Below are positions 1 through 9,318 of a stretch of 64,000 nucleotides of DNA, piece after piece. The stretch is from Jiella marina (GTDB lineage: Bacteria > Pseudomonadota > Alphaproteobacteria > Rhizobiales > Rhizobiaceae): positions 1 to 64,000 of the forward strand of contig NZ_JAKQZG010000017.1 in the NCBI RefSeq assembly GCF_024359545.1, in the 5' to 3' direction. The notes under the pieces were generated by a model. It searched no databases and was not told where the DNA came from. It saw only the letters and a program-made list of their open reading frames with translations. The position numbers and the translations under genes were made by a program. Position 1 is the stretch's first letter; the number at the start of each line of letters is the position of its first letter.

Positions 1-1
1 C

Positions 2-415
2 GGCCGGTCGCTGGACGAGATCGTGGCGGAGGTCTCTGGCATGGCGGATGTGGTGGCGAAGATCGCCGACAGCGCGCGCGAACAGGCGACGAGCCTTCGC
101 GAGGTGTCGGGAGCGGCCGACCAGATGGACAAGGTGACGCAGCAGAACGCGGCGATGGTGGAGGAATCGACGGCGGCCGCGCAGACGCTGCAGAGCGAGA
201 CCGACGAACTGGCCCAGGTGGTGGCGCGGTTCAAGACGGCGAAGGCCGGCGGCACTGCGGCCCACGCAGCGCGACCGGCGCCCAAGCCCGCCAACCCCTC
301 CGGTGCGGTCTCGCGGTCGTCCTCCAAGCCCGTGCCGCAGATGCGCGCGACCGGCTCCGGAGGCGCCGCGCAAAAGGTGGCCGCGCCGGCCGAGGAAAAC
401 TGGGAAGAGTTCTGA
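2..415 (+). CDS. Methyl-accepting chemotaxis protein, C-terminal fragment
   Basis: This is the last ~137 codons of a chemoreceptor whose start lies before the window; the frame is open from base 2. The text GRSLDEIVAEVSGM, then AREQATSLREVSGAADQMD, then VTQQNAAMVEESTAAA, is the distal arm of the MCP signalling hairpin, which binds CheA and CheW. After the coiled coil comes a flexible Ala/Pro/Ser-rich tail of about 60 residues ending in NWEEF. This matches the NWETF-type pentapeptide that tethers the CheR methyltransferase and CheB methylesterase to receptors in enteric and alphaproteobacterial chemoreceptors. The ligand-binding domain is not visible, so the stimulus is unknown. A strong terminator follows 23 bases after the stop. 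Confidence 0.93.
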   Translation, partial: GRSLDEIVAEVSGMADVVAKIADSAREQATSLREVSGAADQMDKVTQQNAAMVEESTAAAQTLQSETDELAQVVARFKTAKAGGTAAHAARPAPKPANPSGAVSRSSSKPVPQMRATGSGGAAQKVAAPAEENWEEF

Positions 416-438
416 GGCGGCAGTCCCGTCTCGGTTGG

Positions 439-472
439 GGCCGGCGGAGAGATCCGCCGGCCTTTGCTTTTT
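439..472 (+). terminator. Intrinsic terminator after the chemoreceptor
   Basis: A perfect 10-bp stem (439-448 with 453-462) closes a GAGA tetraloop and is followed directly by a T-rich run, TTTGCTTTTT, at 463-472. Position and shape fit a rho-independent terminator for the chemoreceptor gene. Confidence 0.88.
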
Positions 473-629
473 GAAAGGCCGGTTTACGGGGTGCGAGGGT
501 AGGCTGGCGTCCGGATCTGCGGTCTCTTGGCGAGCCGCGTTAAACTTCGGTCATCTTCGTTTGCCTGCCTTGCTGTCTGCAGTGCGTCGTCCATCTTGCT
601 GCACATGCGAAATACAGGAGTAGCGGACG

Positions 630-1409
630 ATGAAACTTGATCAGAACGTCGCCGTCATCACCGGAGCGAGCTCGGGGATCGGCAAGGTGATCGCCCACAC
701 CTTCGCGCGCGATGGCGCCAAGGTCGCGATCTGCGACATCAACATGGACGGCGCCGAGAAGGCCGCCGCGGACATTCGCGGCGAAGGCGGCGACGCCATG
801 GCCGTCGAGATGGACGTCACCAGCGAAGAGGCGGTCAATCGCGGCGTCGATGAGGTGGCCGAGCGCTATGGCCGGATCGACACGATGGTCTCGAACGCCG
901 GCATCCAGATCGTCCATCCGATCGAGGACTTCCCCTATGAGGAGTTTCGCAAGCTGGTGACGATCCATCTGGACGGATCGTTTCTCCTGACCAAGGCCTG
1001 CGTGAAGCACATGTATCCGCGCAAATCGGGCTCGCTCATCTATATGGGCTCGGTGCACAGTCACGAGGCGTCGGCACTGAAGACCGCCTATGTCGCGGCC
1101 AAGCACGGCATTCTCGGCCTTGCGCGCACCATGGCCAAGGAAGGCGCCAAGCACGGGGTGCGGTCGAACACGATCTGCCCCGGCTTCGTGAAGACGCCGC
1201 TTGTCGAGAAGCAGATCCCGGAACAGGCAGAGAACCTCGGCATCTCCGAGGAGGACGTCGTCAACAAGATCATGCTGGGCGAGACGGTGGACCAGGAGTT
1301 CACCACGATGGAGGACGTGGCCGAAGTCGCCGTGTTCCTGGCGAGCTTCGGTTCGAACGCCCTTACCGGCCAGTCGATCGTGCCGAGCCATGGCTGGTAC
1401 ATGGCCTGA
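630..1409 (+). CDS. 3-hydroxybutyrate dehydrogenase-like SDR
   Basis: A 259-residue classical short-chain dehydrogenase/reductase. Residues 11-18 are the nucleotide-binding [12 protein letters not shown] at 88-91 replaces the usual NNAG, and the catalytic set is Ser141, Tyr154 and Lys158 (YVAAK). Length and overall sequence, including the C-terminal [14 protein letters not shown], best fit NAD-dependent D-3-hydroxybutyrate dehydrogenase, which interconverts 3-hydroxybutyrate and acetoacetate in ketone-body and polyhydroxybutyrate metabolism. Substrate assignment within SDRs is uncertain. The ATG follows ACAGGAG at suitable spacing. It stands alone between a terminator and a small membrane-protein gene. 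Confidence 0.85.
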   Translation: MKLDQNVAVITGASSGIGKVIAHTFARDGAKVAICDINMDGAEKAAADIRGEGGDAMAVEMDVTSEEAVNRGVDEVAERYGRIDTMVSNAGIQIVHPIEDFPYEEFRKLVTIHLDGSFLLTKACVKHMYPRKSGSLIYMGSVHSHEASALKTAYVAAKHGILGLARTMAKEGAKHGVRSNTICPGFVKTPLVEKQIPEQAENLGISEEDVVNKIMLGETVDQEFTTMEDVAEVAVFLASFGSNALTGQSIVPSHGWYMA

Positions 1410-1521
1410 CCCGGATCGTGGAAAGGCAGGAGTGGAGGGCTGACCGTCGCGTTCGGCAACCGCCGACCTTTCGATGGTGCGGCGAAGCCCTAACTATCCT
1501 GCCTGATCGGAGGACAACCTT

Positions 1522-1686
1522 ATGGAAATCGTCGCTGTTCAGCCGGTTGTGGCGCTCATAGCCGGCATCCTGATCCTTATCGTCCCGCGGCTTTTGAATA
1601 TCGTCGTGGCGATCTATCTCATCGTCATCGGCCTGATGGGCCTGTTTCCCGGCTACTTTGCAGGCGGCGTACCGGGAGCCGGGTGA
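1522..1686 (+). CDS. DUF3096 small membrane protein
   Basis: A 54-residue, almost entirely hydrophobic protein starting MEIVAVQPVVALIAGILILI, with two predicted membrane segments (about 7-24 and 26-44) separated by a short polar turn (PRLLN). It matches the size and pattern of the DUF3096 family, which has no established function. AGGAGG-like GGAGGA lies 8 bases before the ATG. Its stop overlaps the GTG codon at 1683 and lies just before the ATG of the NADH dehydrogenase at 1689, so the two are very probably co-transcribed and perhaps translationally coupled. Confidence 0.8.
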   Translation: MEIVAVQPVVALIAGILILIVPRLLNIVVAIYLIVIGLMGLFPGYFAGGVPGAG

Positions 1687-1688
1687 CG

Positions 1689-2966
1689 ATGGCGGGCAAA
1701 CCTCGCGTCGTCATTCTGGGCGGCGGCGCCGGCGGATCCGAACTCGCCTCGCAGCTGGGGAGCGATGGTGCGTGCGACGTGACGTTGGTGGATCGTCAGG
1801 CGGCCCATCTCTGGAAGCCGCGCCTGCATGAGTTTGCAGCCGGCACGATCGATTCGACCCTTTCGGAACTCAGCTATTACATGCTCGGCCGCATGCGCGG
1901 CTTTCGCTTCGAGCAGGGCGAGGTGCGCCGGATCGACCCGGCGGCGAAAACCGTCGAACTGGACGGGCCCGATGCGCCGGACGGGTTTCGTCCCGGCCCG
2001 CGCAGGATCGCCTATGATACGCTGGTCGTTGCCCTTGGTGGCGTGACGCCGGATTTCGGCACGAAGGGCGTGGCGGAGCATGCCGTGCGGTTGGACGAAC
2101 GTCAGGATGCCGACCGGTTTCGCTCCCGCTTCGTGGCCGCGATGATCGCGGCGCGGGAAAAGGGTCGCCCCACGCGGATCGTGATCGTCGGCTCCGGCGC
2201 CACCGGAACCGAGCTTGCGGCGCATCTCAGGCAGGTCGAGCAGGCTTTCTTCCAGCCGCAGAACGGCGGAAAAAAGGGCCTCCTCAAGATCACTCTTGCC
2301 GAGGCTGCCCCGCAGCTCATGCCGGGTGCCGACGAGACGCTCCGCGCCGACGTGAAGGCCCGTCTCCACGCCCTCGACATCGAGACCGTCACCGACGCCA
2401 AGATTTCGGAAATTACCGCGGACAGCGTGAAGTCGGCCGACGGCACTGAGTATCCGGCCGATATTTCTGTCTGGGCGGCCGGCCTGGTCGGCAATCCGTG
2501 CCTCAAGGAGATCGCCGATTTCGAACTGGACAAGAAGGGGCGGATCGTCGTCGACCAGCATCTGCGCAGCAGTCTCGACCCGAACATCTTCGTCTTCGGG
2601 GACGCTGCGAGCTTCACACCCGAAGGCGAGGACATGCCGTTGCCACCGACCGCCCAGTGCGCGAGTCAGCAGGCGGACTATCTGGCCGACGCACTGCCGA
2701 AGATCATCCGGGGCGACGAGCCGGAGCCCTTCGTCTACGACGACAAGGGGCGGCTCCTCTCGCTGGCGCGGGCGGGCTCGGTCGGCATGATCGGCCTCGG
2801 CCGCAAGAGCGACATCCTGGTCAAGGGCCAGTTCGCCAACGCCGCCTACAAGAGCCTGCAGCGGCGACACCAATGGACGCTGCTCGGGCCGGTGAGGGGT
2901 GGGCTGGCGATCTTTGCCGACATGATCTCCCCGGCCAAGGGTGCGCAGCTGAAGCTGCACGGCTGA
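1689..2966 (+). CDS. ndh: Type II NADH dehydrogenase (NDH-2 family)
   Basis: A 425-residue FAD-dependent oxidoreductase of the two-Rossmann-domain type. GGGAGG near residue 10 binds FAD, VGSGATGTEL at about 168-178 binds NADH, and FGDAASF near 302 is the FAD-closing motif. NDH-2 oxidises NADH and reduces quinone at the inner face of the membrane without pumping protons. The C-terminus has the hydrophobic/amphipathic character expected for membrane attachment. ATG at 1689 was preferred, but GTG at 1683, which overlaps the upstream stop, is equally possible. The downstream P450 starts 88 bases later on the same strand. Confidence 0.87.
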   Translation: MAGKPRVVILGGGAGGSELASQLGSDGACDVTLVDRQAAHLWKPRLHEFAAGTIDSTLSELSYYMLGRMRGFRFEQGEVRRIDPAAKTVELDGPDAPDGFRPGPRRIAYDTLVVALGGVTPDFGTKGVAEHAVRLDERQDADRFRSRFVAAMIAAREKGRPTRIVIVGSGATGTELAAHLRQVEQAFFQPQNGGKKGLLKITLAEAAPQLMPGADETLRADVKARLHALDIETVTDAKISEITADSVKSADGTEYPADISVWAAGLVGNPCLKEIADFELDKKGRIVVDQHLRSSLDPNIFVFGDAASFTPEGEDMPLPPTAQCASQQADYLADALPKIIRGDEPEPFVYDDKGRLLSLARAGSVGMIGLGRKSDILVKGQFANAAYKSLQRRHQWTLLGPVRGGLAIFADMISPAKGAQLKLHG

Positions 2967-3054
2967 GCGATCCGGGACCGGGCTGGCAATCGACGCCGCT
3001 TCGTGCGACGCATCTCTTCATTGGAGACTTGCGAAGCGGTGACGAGGGCGAGCG

Positions 3055-4458
3055 ATGGCGGCATTCGAGCCCGTGAAACTGGACGTCATGCCCGAAGGCA
3101 GCAAGCGCCTTACCTTTATCAACAGGCTCCTGCGCAATCCGGCTTCCGCTGCCCCGGCCGAACTCCTGAAAACGCCCGTCTTTGCACCGCCCTTCGCAAA
3201 GGGCCGACTCGTCTATGTCGCGGACCCGGAGGCTTTGGAGACGATCTTCGTCGAACGGCCGGAAGATTTCCCCAAGGGCCCGATCGACAATCGCATCCTT
3301 CGTCCGATTTTCCGCGACGGGCTGCTCCTCGCCGAAGGGGCGGACTGGCGCTGGAAACGCCGGCTGGCAGCGCCCGTCTTCTCACCGGCGGCCATGCGCC
3401 GCTTCATGCCTCAGATCGTCGCGCCGTTCCGCGAACTGGCGCTGGAATGGCAGGCGGCCGGCGGGCGCGTCGACGCGTCCGACGGGATGAAATCCGCCAC
3501 GCTTTCGGTCATCGACAGGCTGCTGTTTGCCGGCCGCCGCGAGATCGATCCCGAGCTCATCAAACGGCATGTTGACGACTATCTCGCTCCGACGTCCTGG
3601 ATGGTGGCCTATTCCCTGTTCGGTATTTCCGAAAAGCTGCCCTTTCCGGGACGTCGCAAGCTTGAGAACGCCAGGGATGCCGTCCAGGCCGTGCTGGCCG
3701 AGTTCGTGGCGCGCCGCCGGGCCGATGACGGAGGCGTCGACGATCTCTGCAATCGCCTGCTCGCGGCGTCCGATCCGAAGAGCGGACGGCGGCTGACGGA
3801 CGAAGACACGGTCGACATGCTCCTCACGCTGATGTCGGCCGGCCACGAGACATCCGCCAATGCGCTTGCCTGGGCGATCTACTGCCTGGTGGAAATGCCC
3901 GAGGTGCAGGAGTGCCTGATCGCGGAGATCGATGCCGCGGTTGGCGATCGTCCCATCGAACATGCCGATATCGAGAAGCTGGGCACGGTGCGCGCCTTCA
4001 TCGAGGAGACGATGCGGCTGTTTCCCCCTGCACCGGGTCTCTCGCGTCGGATGGTGAAGGCCGAGACGTTTGGCGGCATGCGCTTCGAACCCGATACCGC
4101 GGTGCTGATCCCGATCTATCTGATCCATCGGCATCCCGCCTTCTGGGATCGGCCGGACGTCTTCGATCTCGATCGATTCACGAATGGCAAGGATGCTGGC
4201 ATCCAGCGCACCGTCTACATGCCGTTCGGCGCCGGGCCGAAGATCTGCCTGGGTGCCCAACTGGCTCTGGTCGAGATGACGGCCGGACTCGCGACGCTCC
4301 TCCAACACGTCCGTTTCAGCCGAGCGGCCGATGAGCAGCCGAGGCCGCTCCATCGCGTCACTTTGCGACCGGCAGAGAATTTTCAGGCCGTGGCCTTGCC
4401 CCGTCGGCACGAGGGTTCGTTCGAGGATGCCGGTCCGTCGGCCGAGGCTGCAGCTTGA
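3055..4458 (+). CDS. Cytochrome P450
   Basis: A 467-residue soluble P450. The I-helix oxygen-activation motif AGHET is at about 262-266, the K-helix ExxR is EETMR near 317, and the haem loop FGAGPKICLG carries the axial cysteine at Cys398. The protein looks like one of the bacterial fatty-acid/terpene-type P450s, but the substrate cannot be read from sequence. No ferredoxin or ferredoxin reductase gene is adjacent, so electrons must come from elsewhere; the neighbouring NDH-2 is not an established P450 partner. The C-terminal ~20 residues are acidic and alanine-rich. Confidence 0.94.
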   Translation: MAAFEPVKLDVMPEGSKRLTFINRLLRNPASAAPAELLKTPVFAPPFAKGRLVYVADPEALETIFVERPEDFPKGPIDNRILRPIFRDGLLLAEGADWRWKRRLAAPVFSPAAMRRFMPQIVAPFRELALEWQAAGGRVDASDGMKSATLSVIDRLLFAGRREIDPELIKRHVDDYLAPTSWMVAYSLFGISEKLPFPGRRKLENARDAVQAVLAEFVARRRADDGGVDDLCNRLLAASDPKSGRRLTDEDTVDMLLTLMSAGHETSANALAWAIYCLVEMPEVQECLIAEIDAAVGDRPIEHADIEKLGTVRAFIEETMRLFPPAPGLSRRMVKAETFGGMRFEPDTAVLIPIYLIHRHPAFWDRPDVFDLDRFTNGKDAGIQRTVYMPFGAGPKICLGAQLALVEMTAGLATLLQHVRFSRAADEQPRPLHRVTLRPAENFQAVALPRRHEGSFEDAGPSAEAAA

Positions 4459-4480
4459 CCTCGGAGCTCAGGCGTTTTCC

Positions 4481-4512
4481 CTAACGGCCTCTTAATCTTA
4501 AGCCAGCCTTAA
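4481..4512. promoter_or_regulatory. Tandem CtrA-type boxes upstream of ftsK
   Basis: CTAA-N7-TTAA at 4481-4495 and a perfect TTAA-N7-TTAA at 4498-4512 lie head to tail, 17 bp apart. The consensus CtrA full site of alphaproteobacteria is TTAA-N7-TTAA. The boxes lie in the short gap before ftsK, 81 bases from the preferred start codon, consistent with cell-cycle control. Confidence 0.72.
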
Positions 4513-4592
4513 CCCCGTTGAACCTAGGATCGCGACCCGAATGCGCGCGTCGAATCGATGCGGCGCTGATACGAAGCGATACGGGTCAGTCC

Positions 4593-7472
4593 ATGGCGAT
4601 CACGGCAGTCGACCACCACCAGCAGACATCCATCTTCCGGCGCGGCTTCGAGGCGACGGCCGGGGTTCTCCTATGGCTCCTCGCCGGCTTTCTCAGCCTA
4701 GCCTGCGTCACCTGGACGGTCACCGACCCGTCCCTCAGCCAGTCCAATCAGAACATGGTGGAAAATGCGGCGGGCCCGGCGGGCGCCATCGTGGCCGATC
4801 TGATGATGCAGGTCTTCGGTCTCGGCGCCGTCTTGGTCATTGCCTGGCCGGCGATCTGGGGCACGTTGCTTCTCGCTGGCCGCCCGATCGGGCGGATCTC
4901 CCGGCGCGGGTGGTATGCCGTCGGCGGGATCGTTCTCACCTGCGCGGCCATCGGCTGTTTCCAGGCACCCGAGAGTTGGCCGCTGCCGATCGGAATCGGT
5001 GGCGTCGCGGGTGATCTCGTCCTGCGCGTCCCGGCAAGCCTCTTCGGCGGTTATCCGTCGGGCTTCTGGGCGATTCCCCTGGCTTTGCTCTTCGCGGTTC
5101 CCGCGATCTGGCTGGACCTGATGGGAGCCGGGCTGATCGGCCGTGACTGGGAAACGCGCAATCGCCGCATTGCCGGCCTCGGCCGTGACGAGGAAGACGA
5201 AGAGGCTGGGGAAGGCAAGCTGTCTCTCGTGATCGGTGCCTGCGCCCACGCGATCTATTCCGCGAAGGCAGCCTATGCCCGACGCAGAGACGATTTTAAC
5301 GCCCGCCGCGAGCCGGCGGAATTCGGCGATCGCTTCGACGACTGGCACGAAGAGGACATGGCTCCTGTCCATCGAGCCGCGCCATCGCCGCGCCCGGTCG
5401 ATCGTTCGATCCGGGTGGCCATGCCGGGTGAGGCGCGCGCCTCGGATTTCGACACGGCCGAGTGGCAGGAGGATGACGACGCCGAGCCCTATGACCGGGG
5501 TTATGACGATCAAGACCGGCACGACGGGAACGAGTTCGGCGAAACCGACCCCTGGGCCTCGGTCGAGGAGGCGCTCGGACCTGGGGCGCCGGATAGGGTC
5601 TCGCTCGATCCGGACGACCGCGTCACTGCGAAGGACGATGAACAGGATACTGCCGGAGGCGGCTGGCGCGGTCTTCTCTCGGGCAATATCGTCGCTTTTC
5701 CAGGCAAGAGGGGCCAGCGCTCGCCCGAGGACGGACGCGCCGAGCCGCGGCCGCCACGGGTCGACGACAGGCCGCGCCCGGCTTCCGCGCAGGGCGGAAG
5801 CGCTCGCGCCCCCCAGTCAGACGGCGGAACCCGCGTCGTGCCGCAACAGACCGTGACGGCCGATCAGCAGCGGCTTCGCACCGGTTCGGGCCGCGCGGTC
5901 GCCCTGAAGCCCCAGGCGACGACGCTGCCGGATCCGAAGCTGTTCGAACTGCCCTCGATCGAATTCCTCTCGCCGCCCAAGGCGAAGGGCCGCGACGCGA
6001 CCATGTCGCCGGAGGCGCTGCAGGAAAACGCACGGCTGCTCGAAGGGGTGCTGGAGGATTTCGGCGTCAAGGGTGAGATCATCGAGGTTCGTCCCGGCCC
6101 GGTCGTCACGCTCTACGAGCTCGAACCGGCCCCCGGCATCAAGTCGAGCCGCGTGATCGGCCTGGCCGACGATATTGCCCGCTCGATGTCGGCAATCGCC
6201 GCGCGTGTCGCCGTCATCCCGGGCAAGAACGCGATTGGCATCGAACTGCCGAACCAGCGGCGTGAGACCGTCTATTATCGCGAGATGATCGCGTCCGACT
6301 CTTTCAGCCAGAACAAGGGCAAGCTGCCGCTCGTCCTCGGCAAGACGATTGGCGGCGAGGCGGTGATCGCCGATCTCGCCAAGATGCCGCATCTTCTCGT
6401 CGCCGGTACGACCGGCTCGGGTAAGTCGGTCTCCATCAACACGATGATCCTGTCGCTCCTCTACAGGTTCACGCCGGCCGAGTGCCGCCTGATCATGATC
6501 GATCCGAAGATGCTCGAACTGTCGATCTATGACGGGATCCCGCATCTCCTTTCGCCGGTCGTGACCGACCCGAAGAAGGCGGTGGTCGCGCTGAAATGGA
6601 CGGTCCGCGAGATGGAGGACCGCTATCGCAAGATGTCGAAGGTCGGCGTGCGGAATATCGACGGCTTCAACAGCCGGGTGAAGAGCGCGCTCGACAAGGG
6701 CGAGACTATCTCCCGCACGGTCCAGACCGGCTTCGACCGCGAGACCGGCGAGCCGATCTTCGAGACCGAGGAATTCGACCTCGAGCCCTTGCCTTACATC
6801 GTCGTCATCATCGACGAGATGGCCGACCTGATGATGGTCGCCGGCAAGGATATCGAAGGCGCCGTCCAGCGCCTCGCCCAGATGGCGCGTGCCGCCGGCA
6901 TCCACGTGATCATGGCAACCCAGCGCCCCTCGGTCGACGTGATCACCGGCACGATCAAGGCGAACTTCCCGACGCGTATTTCCTTCCAGGTGACCTCGAA
7001 GATCGACTCGCGCACGATCCTCGGCGAGCAGGGCGCCGAGCAGCTCCTTGGGATGGGTGATATGCTGTTCATGGCCGGCGGCGGCCGCATCCAGCGCGTC
7101 CATGGTCCCTTCGTCGACGATGCCGAGGTGGAGGCGATCGTCAATCATCTGAAGTCGCAAGGGGTGCCGGATTATCTCGACGCCATCCTGGAAGACGAAG
7201 ACGAGGATGGTGGCGGATCGGCCGGTGGCGGCGGTGGCTCGGGCGGAGGTTCCGGCGGAGCCGGCGACGACTCGGCCGATCCCTATGATCAGGCCGTGGC
7301 CGTGGTGCTGCGCGACGGCAAGGCTTCGACCTCCTACATCCAGCGCCGTCTCGGCATCGGCTACAACCGCGCCGCCTCGATCATCGAGAAGATGGAGCAG
7401 GAGGGGATCGTCGGGCCCGCCAATCACGCCGGCAAGCGCGAGATCCTGGTCCCGACCGAAGACGAGATGTGA
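4593..7472 (+). CDS. ftsK: DNA translocase FtsK
   Basis: A septal ATP-driven DNA pump that resolves chromosome dimers and clears DNA from the closing septum. The N-terminus has about four membrane segments (residues ~15-195), followed by a charged, low-complexity linker to about 455. The motor domain has Walker A GTTGSGKS at ~606 and Walker [11 protein letters not shown], plus the FtsK signature [21 protein letters not shown] glycine/serine spacer (7207-7270) leads to the C-terminal winged-helix gamma domain ([21 protein letters not shown]) that reads KOPS. ATG at 4593 was chosen; an in-frame TTG at 4518 would add 25 residues and overlap the region just after the CtrA boxes. Total length is 959 residues. 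Confidence 0.96.
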   Translation: MAITAVDHHQQTSIFRRGFEATAGVLLWLLAGFLSLACVTWTVTDPSLSQSNQNMVENAAGPAGAIVADLMMQVFGLGAVLVIAWPAIWGTLLLAGRPIGRISRRGWYAVGGIVLTCAAIGCFQAPESWPLPIGIGGVAGDLVLRVPASLFGGYPSGFWAIPLALLFAVPAIWLDLMGAGLIGRDWETRNRRIAGLGRDEEDEEAGEGKLSLVIGACAHAIYSAKAAYARRRDDFNARREPAEFGDRFDDWHEEDMAPVHRAAPSPRPVDRSIRVAMPGEARASDFDTAEWQEDDDAEPYDRGYDDQDRHDGNEFGETDPWASVEEALGPGAPDRVSLDPDDRVTAKDDEQDTAGGGWRGLLSGNIVAFPGKRGQRSPEDGRAEPRPPRVDDRPRPASAQGGSARAPQSDGGTRVVPQQTVTADQQRLRTGSGRAVALKPQATTLPDPKLFELPSIEFLSPPKAKGRDATMSPEALQENARLLEGVLEDFGVKGEIIEVRPGPVVTLYELEPAPGIKSSRVIGLADDIARSMSAIAARVAVIPGKNAIGIELPNQRRETVYYREMIASDSFSQNKGKLPLVLGKTIGGEAVIADLAKMPHLLVAGTTGSGKSVSINTMILSLLYRFTPAECRLIMIDPKMLELSIYDGIPHLLSPVVTDPKKAVVALKWTVREMEDRYRKMSKVGVRNIDGFNSRVKSALDKGETISRTVQTGFDRETGEPIFETEEFDLEPLPYIVVIIDEMADLMMVAGKDIEGAVQRLAQMARAAGIHVIMATQRPSVDVITGTIKANFPTRISFQVTSKIDSRTILGEQGAEQLLGMGDMLFMAGGGRIQRVHGPFVDDAEVEAIVNHLKSQGVPDYLDAILEDEDEDGGGSAGGGGGSGGGSGGAGDDSADPYDQAVAVVLRDGKASTSYIQRRLGIGYNRAASIIEKMEQEGIVGPANHAGKREILVPTEDEM

Positions 7473-7537
7473 CCGGGCGAGAGGCCGGGCATTGCTCTCG
7501 ATGAGAGCGTGACGCTCCCGTTCAAGCAAGTCGTATA

Positions 7538-7581
7538 GCGGCAAGACCGATCTTCTTCTGCAGGAGATCGGCCCTTGCCGC
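7538..7581. repeat. Long imperfect inverted repeat between convergent genes
   Basis: GCGGCAAG (7538-7545) pairs with CTTGCCGC (7574-7581), and inside it CCGATCT (7547-7553) pairs with AGATCGG (7565-7571), giving a 15-bp stem with one small internal loop. It lies between the converging ftsK and kpsE-like genes. No T-run follows on either side, so it may be a structured transcript end rather than a classical terminator. Confidence 0.6.
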
Positions 7582-7747
7582 GCTGCACGAACCACGCCCG
7601 CAGGCCCGTTATGGCTTTGGTTGTGGGGGCTTCCTCGGTCCGGTTGCTTGGGAGCAAGCGATCCTGCGGCAGATCATCTCGATGACGACGCCCATGCACC
7701 TCTCAGGGCGTAGCCCGAACTGCTGGCGGCCGCGCTGCACTCTTGCC

Positions 7748-8944
7748 CTACGACTGCGAGCTATTGAGGTGCTCGCGCCCGCCGATCAATATCATCCAGG
7801 TGACCGCGAACAGCATCATGGAGACCAGTAGCACGGTGATGATGGTTCGGAATCGCCGCGGTTCCGTCGAATCGTCGGGCAGGTTCGGCCTGACCACCGT
7901 CTCGATATAAATGCTCTGCCGTCGGGCTTCGAGGCGCGCCTGATCGATGGCCTTGGAGGCCAGAGTTAGAGCTTGATCGGCGAGCACCTTTCGCAGAGTG
8001 AGTTCCTCGAACGTGGAGATCTGGTTCGACAAGGCATCGTCTGTGCCTGTCAGCTTTTGCTGCTCTTCGCTCAGTTGATCTTCGAGAACGCTCGCCTTGG
8101 TCTTCAGGGATGCAATCGTCGGATTCGAGGGGGAGACGCGGGTCTGTTGATCAATCGCAGCCCGTGTTCGTGCGAGTTCTCCGGTCAATTCGCCGATCAC
8201 CGAAGCCGTCGGCGAAGCCTCCCCTTCGATATCGAGGAACATCTGTTGATTGCGGAATTGCGTCAGATTGCTCTGCGCTTCGAGCACGCGCTCTTCCGCC
8301 TGCGCCATCAGATTGTTCGCGTTGGAGAGCGCATCCTCTTCGGCCCGCTGGTTCATTCTGTTGGCCAGTTGCTCGCTTAGACGCAAGAGCTCCTGGGCGA
8401 CGTTCTGGGAGTCTTCTGGCGTGAACAGATCGACGCGCAGCCAACTGATCCCGGTGTCTTGTTCGCGTACGATGCTGACGTAAGAAAGATAGCACTCGTA
8501 CAATGTCTCGAAGGTCCGTTCGCTCCAGGGTTTGTAGCAAACGGAAATCGGATCGACCCATTCGCGGTTGAGATAGGTCTCCATGGGAAGCGTCTTCATC
8601 AGATCGCGCAGGGCGTCGCGAGACTCGATGTAGCTCTGGACGGCGTAGCTGTCGTCATCGGCGCGGCTGATGCCGAAGGTTTGGAGAAACGAGGAGAGGC
8701 CGCTCACGTCCTGGGTCGAAGCGCTTCTTACTAGGAAGCGACTCTCCGAGACGTAGCGGTCGCTCGCGATCGCTCCATAGTAGACGAATGCGCAGACCGT
8801 GGGGACGAGGACCACGGCGATAAACAGCAACCATCCCAACGAAAACGACGACGACAGACGCGCGGGCTTGGCGGGGGCACTGCCCTGCGTGCCTGCACGG
8901 GGGACGTCAAGCGCCTTCCTAGTGGTGGGGTTCAGAAGCGACAC
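7748..8944 (-). CDS. KpsE-like capsule export inner-membrane protein (second copy)
   Basis: A 398-residue polysaccharide co-polymerase/adaptor of the KpsE/BexC type, which links the capsule ABC transporter to the outer-membrane channel. A short cytoplasmic N-terminus of ~33 residues is followed by membrane helix 1 (about 34-57), a long periplasmic coiled-coil domain (LMAQAEERVLEAQSNLTQFR and onwards), and membrane helix 2 near 365-385. It is clearly related to the kpsE-like product at 12959-14479: both have the SNP/KNPxxxSL, DxLxxxxSxxExLxL and PNLPD blocks. It lacks that protein's 150-residue N-terminal extension. It is last in the minus-strand capsule cluster, after a 374-base gap, so it may have its own promoter. 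Confidence 0.86.
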   Translation of the reverse strand: MSLLNPTTRKALDVPRAGTQGSAPAKPARLSSSFSLGWLLFIAVVLVPTVCAFVYYGAIASDRYVSESRFLVRSASTQDVSGLSSFLQTFGISRADDDSYAVQSYIESRDALRDLMKTLPMETYLNREWVDPISVCYKPWSERTFETLYECYLSYVSIVREQDTGISWLRVDLFTPEDSQNVAQELLRLSEQLANRMNQRAEEDALSNANNLMAQAEERVLEAQSNLTQFRNQQMFLDIEGEASPTASVIGELTGELARTRAAIDQQTRVSPSNPTIASLKTKASVLEDQLSEEQQKLTGTDDALSNQISTFEELTLRKVLADQALTLASKAIDQARLEARRQSIYIETVVRPNLPDDSTEPRRFRTIITVLLVSMMLFAVTWMILIGGREHLNSSQS

Positions 8945-9318
8945 GCATCAACCTCGCGACACCGGAACCATTGCCTTGAGCGCTCTGTCCCGGACGAGCC
9001 GGCATGTCTTTTCACTAGGGTCTCTCCGCTATGGCCGCATTGGCGCAGCATCGCGTCCCGGTGTCCATCTTCAGTGCTATTATTCGCTCGAGAGGTCAAG
9101 CCGTTGCAGTCTTGGAGGTCCTCAAGGCCCGTGCGAGAGGCCGCGGTCTGGCGTCCCCGCAAGAACGGCGGTCCCGGCAGCAGGTCACGACCGGTCACCA
9201 AGCAGGACATCATCATTCGCCGCTGGCTTGTTGCAGGATGTGCATTCGGGCGTCCACTTGCTTCCGCAATTCGGCGAGAATGGGACCGGAATGGAAGAGA
9301 ATTTCAGGCATGTAGCGC
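8945..9318. other. 374-base gap with a possible 32-residue reading frame
   Basis: It lies between the frameshifted glycosyltransferase and the second kpsE-like gene. The minus strand holds a 33-codon frame (9311-9213) starting MPEILFHSGPILAEL eight bases after the transferase stop. It reads like protein but has no clear ribosome site and no family I recognise. The rest should contain the promoter of the gene at 8944; I could not pick out convincing -35/-10 elements. Confidence 0.4.

Noticed and set aside
7494-7508. Short hairpin after ftsK as a terminator
   Set aside because: The 6-bp stem with a 3-base loop has no T-run; the larger structure at 7538-7581 is a better transcript-end candidate.
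5817-7595. 592-codon minus-strand frame
   Set aside because: Antisense to the ftsK motor domain; no domain of its own.
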